This document shows, piece by piece, positions 6,682 through 13,754 of a DNA stretch of 16,552 nucleotides. Every line of letters starts with the position of its first letter. The first letter of the stretch is position 1. This DNA is from JAPLVB01 sp964353635. Its GTDB lineage: Archaea; Aenigmatarchaeota; Aenigmatarchaeia; QMZP01. A program made the position numbers and the translations under genes. The DNA lies in NCBI GenBank assembly GCA_964353635.1, contig CAYGVS010000023.1:1-16552 (forward strand), read 5' to 3'. The notes below the pieces were generated by a model. That model was not told the origin of the DNA and did not search any database. It saw nothing but the letters and a program-made list of their open reading frames with translations.

Positions 6682-6792
6682 GTCCGAGGCCGCTTTTATT
6701 TGTAACGTAGCCCGAGCTGCGGCTCCCATATCAGAAGTCAATATGCCCGGATTAAAGGAATAACTTTAAATTCTATCCAGAAACGCATGCTA

Positions 6793-6799
6793 TTTATAG
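6793..6799 (+). promoter_or_regulatory. TATA element of the secreted beta-helix gene
   Basis: TTTATAG is centred about 24 nt before the ATG at 6820. It lies inside any reading that starts at the upstream ATG (6787), so it argues for 6820 as the start. Confidence 0.5.
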
Positions 6800-6819
6800 C
6801 AGGAAAAAAATATTTGACT

Positions 6820-8712
6820 ATGAAAAATCTGGCTCTCCTTTCCTTATTCCTCATAATTATGATATCTTCAACCGCTCTTGCGCAATCTGCGCCTGTCCTC
6901 TATTTTTCAGACCTGGAATGGGGCCCGAAGACAGGATGGGAGGGCTCAGCCACAAGGGGAGCGGCTGTCACCATCTGGGGGCATAACTTCGGCTCTTCCC
7001 GGGGGTCTAGTTACGTGACTGTCAATGGAGCCCAGCTAACCTCAGATTCGGATTATGCTGAATGGGGCATCGCAGGCCCTGCCAGGAATCTGCAAAGGAT
7101 CACTTTCTGGGTCCCCAGCACAGCCCAGGATGGGGGAGGCCAGATAACAGTTACAGTGAACGGCAACGCCTCCAATCCCCTGCCATTCAATGTAACGGCA
7201 GGAACGATATATTTTGTCTCTGTCAATGGAGGCAGCAACAGCAACACCGGCCTCTATTCATCATCGCAAGGCGGAGCGAACGGGCCATTCAGGGACATCT
7301 GCATGTTCAATCCAGGCAAAGACAGCTTCACAAGCTGCCATAACCCTTCCGTCGACGGGCAGTACATAGTCTATGTAAGGGCAGGCACATACACACAATT
7401 GGATGCGGAAAATTCCTTTATTGCAATCCGCGGTCCATATGGCGGGCCCACAAAGCAAAAAGCCCTTATCGCATACCCCGGAGAAACGCCGATAATTAAC
7501 ACCACGAACGCAGACAGGGGGATTATCTGGATAGCTGACTATCCTCCATATGGCCATTTCGACTACTACACGATAAGCAAATTGTATAATATCGGCGGGA
7601 ATGCTCCCTACGGAACGTTCGGAAGCCATGTCAGATACGTTGGAAACCATATCAAGGATAATCTTGACCCTGTTTGGTCAGGCCTGATTTGGGTAGGCGG
7701 ATCACAATATGTCCATATTTATGGCAATTATTTCGACCATAACGGCTACGACAGCTATAAGCATAACATATACATCAAGTCCCAACCAGGTAATCCGAGC
7801 ATTGACCAGGGCTCACAGCATGTCTATATTGGATGGAACGAAATAGCCGACCCTGTGGCAGGCAGCGATGACCGCGGCGGGGCTATATTCATCTCCAAGT
7901 CCAGCGATTCAATGTACGATACAAGATACATCTATATCCATGACAACTACTTCCACGGAGGCAATGAGGAGTTCATATACACAGGAGACAACACAGACCT
8001 TTATGACATTTACATCTACAACAACATCTTTACAGAGGGCTCCAAAGGTTCCGGAGCAGTGTTCTTGGCATGGAACACGCGCAATGTCAGCCTTTATAAT
8101 AACGTGTTCTACAACACCCATCCTGGGCTTCCTTTAGTCACTGTCACGGGCAACACGGCGGCAGTGATGCGGAACAATATCTTCAATGCGCTCAGCGGCC
8201 AGTCCATTCTCTATATTGAAACATACATGGGCGCAACAATCGATTCAGGCAATGACCTTTTTTACGGCGGCGCGGTCCCCTCCGGTTCTGGCATAACGGT
8301 TAACAATCCGATTGAAGGAAACCCCCTTTTCATGGATGCAGGGAACTCTGATTTTCATCTGCAAGCCGGAAGCCCAGCCATCAATTCAGGAGCGCCTTCG
8401 GTATCCGCCATTGTGACTAATGATTACGATGGCACTCGAAGGCCCCAAGGCTCAGGATTTGACATAGGCGCCTTCGAATACATCTCCCTTTCCTCTTGCC
8501 AAGACTCTGACTCAGACAGCTATCAGTCCTCATCATGCGGAGGCACGGATTGCGATGACAGCAACCAAAACATACACCCCGGAGCCCTCGAGACCTGCGG
8601 CAACGGAATCGATGAGGATTGCTCAGGGACTGACTTGTCCTGCGGGAGCAGCGGACCGGACAGCGATTCCAACGGATGCATAGAGATTACAGAGAGCTTT
8701 TTGCATACATAG
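6820..8712 (+). CDS. Secreted IPT / beta-helix / MopE-motif protein, frame broken in its dockerin-like module
   Basis: From the ATG at 6820 the protein starts with a clear signal peptide (MKNLALLSLFLIIMISSTA, likely cleaved after ALAQ); an upstream ATG at 6787 would spoil this. Residues ~25-125 resemble an IPT/TIG Ig-like domain (VTIWGHNFGSSRGSSYVTVNG). From FVSVNGGSNSNTG onward there is a long right-handed parallel beta-helix with many N/Y/I ladder repeats (YIYIHDNYFHGG, YIYNNIF, SLYNNVFYN). It ends in a choice-of-anchor-Q-like motif, NDYDGTRRPQGSGFDIGAFE. Next comes a MopE-type metal-binding motif (DSDSDSYQSSSCGGTDCDDS, then CGNGIDEDCSG). A dockerin-like loop DSDSNGCIEITE starts, but the frame derails to TAG at 8710-8712. 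Such proteins usually bind or cleave polysaccharide outside the cell; no catalytic residues can be assigned. The module continues in the -1 frame, annotated separately. Confidence 0.85.
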   Translation: MKNLALLSLFLIIMISSTALAQSAPVLYFSDLEWGPKTGWEGSATRGAAVTIWGHNFGSSRGSSYVTVNGAQLTSDSDYAEWGIAGPARNLQRITFWVPSTAQDGGGQITVTVNGNASNPLPFNVTAGTIYFVSVNGGSNSNTGLYSSSQGGANGPFRDICMFNPGKDSFTSCHNPSVDGQYIVYVRAGTYTQLDAENSFIAIRGPYGGPTKQKALIAYPGETPIINTTNADRGIIWIADYPPYGHFDYYTISKLYNIGGNAPYGTFGSHVRYVGNHIKDNLDPVWSGLIWVGGSQYVHIYGNYFDHNGYDSYKHNIYIKSQPGNPSIDQGSQHVYIGWNEIADPVAGSDDRGGAIFISKSSDSMYDTRYIYIHDNYFHGGNEEFIYTGDNTDLYDIYIYNNIFTEGSKGSGAVFLAWNTRNVSLYNNVFYNTHPGLPLVTVTGNTAAVMRNNIFNALSGQSILYIETYMGATIDSGNDLFYGGAVPSGSGITVNNPIEGNPLFMDAGNSDFHLQAGSPAINSGAPSVSAIVTNDYDGTRRPQGSGFDIGAFEYISLSSCQDSDSDSYQSSSCGGTDCDDSNQNIHPGALETCGNGIDEDCSGTDLSCGSSGPDSDSNGCIEITESFLHT

Positions 8713-9131
8713 ACAGGTGGAAGGTCAACAACCAGGATGTCTCGATAAAAGACATCATAACAGCCATCGGATTATGGAAGTCTGGGACAGGCTGCACGGT
8801 CCCAGCATGCAGCGAGGGCCAGATCATTTCATCATGCACATGCGGAGGGACTGTATACTTATCAGGATACTGCTGCTCAGGGGCATGGCAATCCGGGAGC
8901 TGCGGCGCCATTGTAGATTGTGTTGAAGGGCAGCAGATTACATCTACCTGCATATGCGAGGGCTCTGCGAGGGCTTCAGGATACTGCTGTATAGGGAGCG
9001 ATCACGAGACCCTTGGACCATGCTGCCCCAATGGACCCATCCCTTCCTCTGGATGCTATTGCAACGAGCAATACGGGATGAGGTATGACAACTACTGCTG
9101 CGACAATTATTGGACCAGTGCGCCTTGCTGA
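8676..9131 (+). CDS. C-terminal part of the same secreted protein: dockerin-like helix plus three cysteine repeats (frame-shifted)
   Basis: This frame overlaps the end of the preceding one and continues its dockerin-like module: ELFAYIDRWKVNNQDVSIKD then IITAIGLW, matching the module at 420-510 residue for residue. Removing one AG from the run GAGAG near 8691-8695 joins the frames so that loop and helix have the same spacing as in the other copy (C-I-E-I-T-E-L against C-V-S-M-P-E-L). The fragment then carries three tandem ~33-residue cysteine repeats of pattern C-EGQ-x-I-x3-C-x-C, SGYCC, closing Cys (CSEGQIISSCTCGG; CVEGQQITSTCICEG; a diverged CPNGPIPSSGCYC). These are probably disulfide-stabilised surface modules. 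It ends 10 bp from the convergent gltX stop. The ATG at 8676 is unlikely to be a genuine independent start because it lacks a signal peptide. Confidence 0.75.
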   Translation: MHRDYRELFAYIDRWKVNNQDVSIKDIITAIGLWKSGTGCTVPACSEGQIISSCTCGGTVYLSGYCCSGAWQSGSCGAIVDCVEGQQITSTCICEGSARASGYCCIGSDHETLGPCCPNGPIPSSGCYCNEQYGMRYDNYCCDNYWTSAPC

Positions 9132-9141
9132 TTTTCAGAAG

Positions 9142-10836
9142 TCACTTGTGCGCAAAGAAAACTGTCACATGGACAGAAGGCGCTTTCGCACCTTCAAACG
9201 GTTTCTGCACATCTATGCTGTCCACCCTACCGAAGCCTATCCTTTCCATCTGTATCAATGTCCCGGGCTTCAGCGTGCCGAGCCCGGGCTCCCCTATGCC
9301 TTCCAGGGTTTTCTCAGGGGTCACAATCCTGACCTGGACATGAGGTTCTGAAACCCACTGCACCTTCTGCATCTCCCTCACAACCTGGTCGCCGGCGAAA
9401 TAGGCCTCCTTGCCCTTGAGAAGCACATTGCACAGGCCCTTGAGCCTGAACTCCTTGCCATGGAGATTCTTGAAATCCTCCGCTGATATGTATAAAGAGT
9501 CCATGCTGACAGGGATATTTTTCTTACCCCTTTCCGGGAAATCCGGATGCAGGAGCTCCTCCACTTCCTTGAGCAGGGGCCCATTTTTCACTGACAGCTT
9601 CTCTGGCTCTGTCACGACCATGTACCTGTTAGCCAAGGGATCTATGAACTTCCTGTTAGTCCCCTCTATGTTCTCCCAGCCTATCCTGATGTCATTCTTG
9701 GAGAGGCCTGTGTTTATTGCCAGCTGCCTGAACATCTCTGGAACGAAGCCTCTCCTCACAAGTGCGCGCACTGTGTGCAGCTTAGGGTCATCCCAGCCTG
9801 AGACCTTTCCTTCCTTTATCCACTCTCTTATATCCCGAGTGTGTATCTTCTCTCCGGGAAGGTAAATCATCCCGAAGTTTATCGCAAAGGGAGGCTTCCA
9901 ACCAAGCGCCTCGTAAACCCTCTTCTGAACAGATGTGTTATGCTCATGCTCCTTCCCCCTGAAGACATGGGTGACACCGGACTCATGGTCGTCTATGACA
10001 TTCGCATAGTTATAGAGAGGCCAGATCCTGTACTTCTTTCCCTGCAGTGGATGCTCAGCCTCGGATATCCGCAGCATCGCAGGGTTCCTTATCGCAGGAT
10101 TGGGCTCCTTCATGGATGTCCTGAAGCGGAATACGACCTCACCCTCTTTGTATTTTCCGGAAAGCGCATCCTTCCATACCTTCAGGTTCTCCTGCTGTGT
10201 GGCCTTCTCATGCGGGCAGGGTTTCTTCTCCTTGGATAGGGACCTGAAACCCTCAGCAGTGCAGAAGCAGGCAAACATCTCCCTTGACCTTATCAGAAGC
10301 TCAGCATAGTGATAGTATCTGTCCATCCTGTCTGACTGCACAACCACCAGGTCAGGCTCGGCTTCCACGCTCCTGAGGTCCTGCTTTATCATTCCATAGA
10401 ATTCCTTCCTGACCTTGGAGGCATCCGTATCCTCCAGCCTCAGCATGAACTTCCCGCCATATTTCTTCGCATAAAGAAAGTTTAACATGACAGCCCTGAG
10501 CACATGCGAGATGTTCAGTGGGCCTGTTGGCGAGGGAGCGAACCTTGTGACAACCTTTCCAGGAACAGCATGAGGAAGCTCAGGCAGGCCTTCCTGCACC
10601 TTCTTCTCCCTCTCAAGGAGCTCCGGGGCCAGGCTTTTCAGCCTCCTCTTCTGTTCATCCAGCGGGAGCTTGTTGACTTCCTGCACGATTTTCTGGATTT
10701 CCTTCTGGATTTCAGGGAGCTTTTTCCTCAGTCCTGGATCAGTGGCAAGGACCTTTCCCATGACTGCACCAGGATTGGCCTTCCCGCTATAGAAAACAGC
10801 GTTCTGGAGAGCGTATTTCATCAGGAGATTTTTCAT
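9142..10836 (-). CDS. gltX: Glutamyl-tRNA synthetase, archaeal type, with diverged signature motifs
   Basis: This enzyme charges tRNA with glutamate (in archaea usually both tRNA-Glu and tRNA-Gln, the latter then amidated). It has about 564 residues, normal for archaeal GluRS. The N-terminal helical extension (MKYALQNAVFYSGKANPGAV) is archaeal. The Rossmann domain begins RFAPSPTGPLNISHVLRAVM: HIGH reads Asn-Ile-Ser-His. Downstream are FMLRLEDTD, YRIWPLYNYANVIDD, HVFRGKEHEHNT and GWDDPKLHTVRALVRRG. The KMSKS position before GWDDP reads IHTRDIREW, so the usual catalytic lysine is not where expected. The C-terminal anticodon-binding beta domain ends VHVTVFFAHK. The longest frame starts at a GTG (10848). 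A TATA element at 10858-10865 favours the ATG at 10836 as a leaderless start; the ATG at 10842 is also possible. Divergent from the coiled-coil gene. Confidence 0.93.
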   Translation of the reverse strand: MKNLLMKYALQNAVFYSGKANPGAVMGKVLATDPGLRKKLPEIQKEIQKIVQEVNKLPLDEQKRRLKSLAPELLEREKKVQEGLPELPHAVPGKVVTRFAPSPTGPLNISHVLRAVMLNFLYAKKYGGKFMLRLEDTDASKVRKEFYGMIKQDLRSVEAEPDLVVVQSDRMDRYYHYAELLIRSREMFACFCTAEGFRSLSKEKKPCPHEKATQQENLKVWKDALSGKYKEGEVVFRFRTSMKEPNPAIRNPAMLRISEAEHPLQGKKYRIWPLYNYANVIDDHESGVTHVFRGKEHEHNTSVQKRVYEALGWKPPFAINFGMIYLPGEKIHTRDIREWIKEGKVSGWDDPKLHTVRALVRRGFVPEMFRQLAINTGLSKNDIRIGWENIEGTNRKFIDPLANRYMVVTEPEKLSVKNGPLLKEVEELLHPDFPERGKKNIPVSMDSLYISAEDFKNLHGKEFRLKGLCNVLLKGKEAYFAGDQVVREMQKVQWVSEPHVQVRIVTPEKTLEGIGEPGLGTLKPGTLIQMERIGFGRVDSIDVQKPFEGAKAPSVHVTVFFAHK

Positions 10837-10857
10837 AACCATATTCACTATCTGAAA

Positions 10858-10865
10858 TTTATAAA
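10858..10865 (-). promoter_or_regulatory. TATA element of gltX
   Basis: TTTATAAA (self-complementary) is centred ~26 nt upstream of the ATG at 10836 on the minus strand. This spacing selects 10836 over the GTG at 10848, which is only ~10 nt from the box. Confidence 0.5.
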
Positions 10866-10885
10866 GAGCAGCATCCTTCGTTACG

Positions 10886-10921
10886 TTAATATAAACCCTA
10901 AAACAAAAATAAGTTGAGGAG
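10886..10921 (+). promoter_or_regulatory. Promoter and ribosome binding site of the coiled-coil gene
   Basis: A TATA-like TTAATATAAAC at 10886-10896 is followed by GAGGAGA at 10915-10921, eight bases before the ATG at 10930. Unlike most genes in the window this one appears to have a leader with a Shine-Dalgarno sequence. The 93-bp gap to the gltX start therefore holds two back-to-back promoters. Confidence 0.5.
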
Positions 10922-10929
10922 AGAAGCAG

Positions 10930-13098
10930 ATGCAGATTTTCAAAAAGAAAAAACCTGGTGACGAGGTAGATTCTTCCCAGAGACCTGGTGGAAGGCCATC
11001 TGCCAAGGAGCGAATCAAGGCTCTTTCATCCCAAAAAATTTCCCCTATCCAGATTCTAAAGAAGCTAAGAGAGGAGGATTATTCCGCTGATGAAGTTGAT
11101 GCTGCAATGGAGGAAACCTTCAGTGAAGGTGCATCCAAGCATGCACATAAGCAGAAGGTGAAAAAGTCTCCAGTACCAGCTCCAACACCCGCCCAGACAA
11201 AGGTAAAGGTCGAGAGCCAGGGCATCTCAGTTGAGGTAAAAGAGGTCCCCAAGCCTAAGGCAACTGTGTCCAAGCCTCCAAAACCAGGGGCTAAGCCAAT
11301 CCCGTCAGGCATGCCAGCTCCCCCTAAGCCTCCTGCTCAGCAGACTACGAAGCCCTCCATAAAAATCTCAATCTCGGAAAAGCCGGAAATCCTGAGGATG
11401 CCTGTCCCTCCGCTTCGCAAGGCCAGGCCTCCAAAACCCAAAGCCAAGCCTAAGCTGTCCAAACCTTTGGCCGACATCAAGAAGGAAATCAAAGAAGTGA
11501 GGAAGGCAGTGACCAAGCAGGAGACCGCAAGGGCAACCCTGAAGCCCCAATCTAAGTCCCCAAGCGTTGTGAACATTTCCATTTATGGCGGAAAGGAAGC
11601 GAAAATCACTGGAGAGAAAATCCCGGCAAAGAAGCATCTGAAAGCAACCAGCAAGGCCAAAACCAAAATGCTCAAGCCAGAAAGGAAAGGGAAAGCGGAC
11701 TATAGACAGAAGGTGTCAAGAGACGCCTTCCAATCGAAATCCAGCTTCAAACCAGAAAAAAGAGAGAAGGTGACAAGAGTCACCTTCAAGCCAGTATCGG
11801 CCAAACTCATGGTCACCAAGGCCGATGTGAAGAGGCTTGAGTCAGCTGTATCCGGAATGAGAAAAGACGTCAAATCGATGAAGTCCAAGCTTCCGAAGAA
11901 GCAAGCCAAGGCCCTTTTGAAGAAGGAGAAGCCGTCCCGAATGGCCTCGAAGCCGCAAAAGAAGAGGCACATAGTCCACCACAGGCCGAAGCCCCTCAGT
12001 GTCGGAGAGGAGATAGCATCATTGAAGGATTCAATAAAAACCCTTGACAGGTCTGTTATGAGAGTTGCCAAGGACATGCTTGCCATCGAGGAGAAGATTC
12101 CTTCAAGGAAGGAGCTGGAGCCTGATGCTTCAAGCCTCGCAGAAGGCGAGAAAAAGACACTGAAGATGCTTGCTGCCAAGCCTGATTATTTTGACACACA
12201 GATAGCAGGGGTCATGAAGAAGATAGACGAGCTCATGAATGTCGTTGACATGTTCACAGACAAGGTCAATACCCTCCAGCAGAATTTCGTCCAGATAAAG
12301 ACCGGGCAGGCGGCATCATCGCGCGAGTCTCCTGACACAGTTAGAAGGCTCGAGAAGGCGGAGTCGGAAAACGAAAAGCTGAGCACAAGGCTTGCCGGAA
12401 TCGAGAGTCATCTTGAGAGCCTGTACGGAAGGCATAAAAGCAGCGACAAGGAAGGCAAAGGCCTGGCGGAAAGGATAATGCTGCTGGAGAAGGCCTTGAA
12501 ATCTTTTGAAAACAGGCAGCCAATCCCTGACAACCTCTCGCAGAGGGTTGCCTTGCTGGAGTCCAGCTCCTCCGGCATACATGACAAGCTGACCCAGCTC
12601 AGCGGAGACATGCAGAAGCTGCTTGACTACTTCCTTCAAAGCACGAGAAGGCTGGACTCAAGGCTCAGGCCTATTGAGGCAAGGCCACCTACCATTGTGA
12701 AGATTGAGCCAGCGATACAGCCTGCACCCCAGTCCATGATGCAGCCCAGCTCGCAGCCAGCGCCCAAGGCAGCCCTGCTGCTTCCGCCACCACCAAGGCC
12801 TGTAAGGGTCCGTGAGCCTATAGAGCCAGCCGAAAGCACCATATTCACCAAGCTCAGGGAAAGCACTGTGACGAAGAGACCCTATCCTTTGCCTCCTGAA
12901 CCGCTCGAAACGGAGCCTGACTTGCCTCCCATAAGGATGGAGGACGAGGATATGGATATCCTTGTGGAGACCATCATGGACAGCATGAAAAAGCATGAAA
13001 CCCGGGCAAAGATAACAAGGGACCTGATGAACGCCGGCTACGAGGAGGAGCAGATAAACAGGGCCTTCATGGCTACCAGGATGGAGCCCGCCAACTAG
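10930..13098 (+). CDS. 722-residue lysine/proline-rich coiled-coil protein, function unknown
   Basis: I do not recognise this protein. It has no signal peptide or membrane segment. A small helical module sits near each end: residues ~38-61 (ISPIQILKKLREEDYSADEV-DAAM) and the last ~35 residues (ETRAKITRDLMNAGYEEEQI-NRAFM). Both have the spacing I-x3-L/I-x2-L-x5-Y-x3-E-x2-x-A-x-M, like a UBA-type or small HTH helical hairpin. Residues ~70-290 are low-complexity, very basic and proline-rich (repeated KPK, PKP, PAP). Residues ~290-590 are heptad-like and probably coiled coil (VKRLESAVSGMRKDVKSMKS; SLKDSIKTLDRSVMRVAKDM; EKLSTRLAGIESHLESLYG). A proline/alanine-rich linker precedes the C-terminal module. 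A scaffold, nucleic-acid-binding or cytoskeletal role would fit, but this is speculative. A strong ribosome binding site fixes the start. Confidence 0.8.
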   Translation: MQIFKKKKPGDEVDSSQRPGGRPSAKERIKALSSQKISPIQILKKLREEDYSADEVDAAMEETFSEGASKHAHKQKVKKSPVPAPTPAQTKVKVESQGISVEVKEVPKPKATVSKPPKPGAKPIPSGMPAPPKPPAQQTTKPSIKISISEKPEILRMPVPPLRKARPPKPKAKPKLSKPLADIKKEIKEVRKAVTKQETARATLKPQSKSPSVVNISIYGGKEAKITGEKIPAKKHLKATSKAKTKMLKPERKGKADYRQKVSRDAFQSKSSFKPEKREKVTRVTFKPVSAKLMVTKADVKRLESAVSGMRKDVKSMKSKLPKKQAKALLKKEKPSRMASKPQKKRHIVHHRPKPLSVGEEIASLKDSIKTLDRSVMRVAKDMLAIEEKIPSRKELEPDASSLAEGEKKTLKMLAAKPDYFDTQIAGVMKKIDELMNVVDMFTDKVNTLQQNFVQIKTGQAASSRESPDTVRRLEKAESENEKLSTRLAGIESHLESLYGRHKSSDKEGKGLAERIMLLEKALKSFENRQPIPDNLSQRVALLESSSSGIHDKLTQLSGDMQKLLDYFLQSTRRLDSRLRPIEARPPTIVKIEPAIQPAPQSMMQPSSQPAPKAALLLPPPPRPVRVREPIEPAESTIFTKLRESTVTKRPYPLPPEPLETEPDLPPIRMEDEDMDILVETIMDSMKKHETRAKITRDLMNAGYEEEQINRAFMATRMEPAN

Positions 13099-13272
13099 TA
13101 TTTCTTCAGCGGAGCCTCTTTTGTTGCTGATTTCTGGATAAAGCGTTTGAAGCCGAACCGTAGTTCAGCCTTTTCAAGAAATAAAATAGCGGAAATCAAG
13201 CCATCGGTTCATCCGGTGCCATCATCATTCCGTTCAATACAGCTTGTCACAAAGCGATAGTTTCACTCCATC
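13099..13272. other. Intergenic region between convergent genes
   Basis: This 174-bp spacer separates the stop of the coiled-coil gene from the stop of the small minus-strand gene. I see no convincing gene, RNA or terminator hairpin in it. Confidence 0.4.
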
Positions 13273-13524
13273 TCAGATGTCTTTGACATGCTTGGAGATG
13301 AATTCCCTGATTGCCTTGTCGTCGGGTATTGCGATGGATTTCTTGAACCTCTTCGTGCCGTCAGGCAGGAAGAATCCTCTCGAAATCGCAATGAACTCGT
13401 TCTCGCCTTCGGCGACTATTGCCTTCTTCCTTGCGACCTCGATGAAGTTGTTCTTGCCGAACTTTACCTCTTGTGCGTTGACGGTGTCGAATTTCACTCC
13501 ATCTTCTCTTTCTCTCATTTCCAT
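13273..13524 (-). CDS. Small 83-residue basic protein, weakly PC4-like
   Basis: The start is fixed by a strong Shine-Dalgarno GGAGGT (complement of 13531-13536) seven bases before the ATG at 13524; a TTG at 13572 gives a longer but unlikely frame. The 83-residue product is soluble with predicted strands followed by a C-terminal helix: FGKNNFIEVARKKAIVAEG, EFIAISRGFFLPDGTKRFKK, SIAIPDDKAIREFISKHVKD. The strand pattern IAISRGFF, then DGTKRFKKSIAIP, then a helix, faintly recalls single-stranded-DNA-binding PC4/p15-like coactivators, which have I-x-I-R-x-F/Y, K-x2-GISL and a terminal helix. That resemblance is by eye and not secure. A TATA element lies at 13581-13589. Neighbours give no functional clue. 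Confidence 0.75.
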   Translation of the reverse strand: MEMREREDGVKFDTVNAQEVKFGKNNFIEVARKKAIVAEGENEFIAISRGFFLPDGTKRFKKSIAIPDDKAIREFISKHVKDI

Positions 13525-13580
13525 GTTTATACCTCCGTGCGATGGTTGGACGGCCTTGTAAAGCCTTCGCAAGCCGTCGC

Positions 13581-13589
13581 TTTATATAG
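13581..13589 (-). promoter_or_regulatory. TATA element of the small PC4-like gene
   Basis: TTTATATAG on the plus strand (CTATATAAA on the minus strand) lies ~57-65 nt upstream of the ATG at 13524. Transcription would start near 13558, leaving a leader of ~34 nt that contains the GGAGGT ribosome binding site. Confidence 0.5.
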
Positions 13590-13608
13590 TTACACAATCG
13601 GAATAAGA

Positions 13609-13623
13609 TTTATAGCTTATAAA
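13609..13623. repeat. Short inverted repeat TTTATA-GCT-TATAAA
   Basis: Perfect 6-bp arms around GCT, overlapping a second palindrome AAAGCTTT (13621-13628). It lies in the divergent spacer between the small minus-strand gene and the nucleotidyltransferase gene. It may be a regulator site or a TATA-like element usable on either strand; it could also be chance in AT-rich DNA. Confidence 0.35.
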
Positions 13624-13700
13624 GCTTTAGCCCCCTCTAAGAATGGGGAAAATGGGCTTTTTCATACCATTATCATCCAGATACCCTACCCTACCCACAC

Positions 13701-13720
13701 TATTTTACTAATGTAAAATA
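13701..13720 (+). promoter_or_regulatory. Palindromic operator candidate overlapping the nucleotidyltransferase promoter
   Basis: TATTTTAC and GTAAAATA are perfect 8-bp arms around TAAT. The right arm overlaps the TATA-like TATTTAAG at 13719-13726, which lies ~25-30 nt before the expected transcription start. A dimer bound here would block TBP/TFB, so repression of the downstream gene is plausible. Confidence 0.5.
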
Positions 13721-13754
13721 TTTAAGCCCCATTGGGAAATATTAAGTGAGCTCC

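Noticed and set aside
8692..8705. Programmed -1 ribosomal frameshift at C-TTT-TTG
   Set aside because: The heptamer is a poor slippery site (mismatches after slipping in both sites), I see no clear stimulatory structure, and a duplicated AG explains the alignment to the other dockerin-like copy better.
9378..10309. Plus-strand open frames opposite gltX (for example 9410-9865 and 9841-10239)
   Set aside because: They are antisense shadows of a well-conserved gene, with no domain, promoter or ribosome binding site of their own.
13150..13225. tRNA-like fragments (GTAGTTCAGC and GGTTCATCC)
   Set aside because: The two motifs recall D- and T-arms, but no acceptor or T stem pairs and no anticodon arm can be folded between them.
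13629..13665. Terminator-like hairpin AGCCC...GGGCT followed by TTTTT
   Set aside because: No plus-strand gene ends before it, the stem is only 5 bp with a 20-base loop, and archaeal termination does not need such hairpins.
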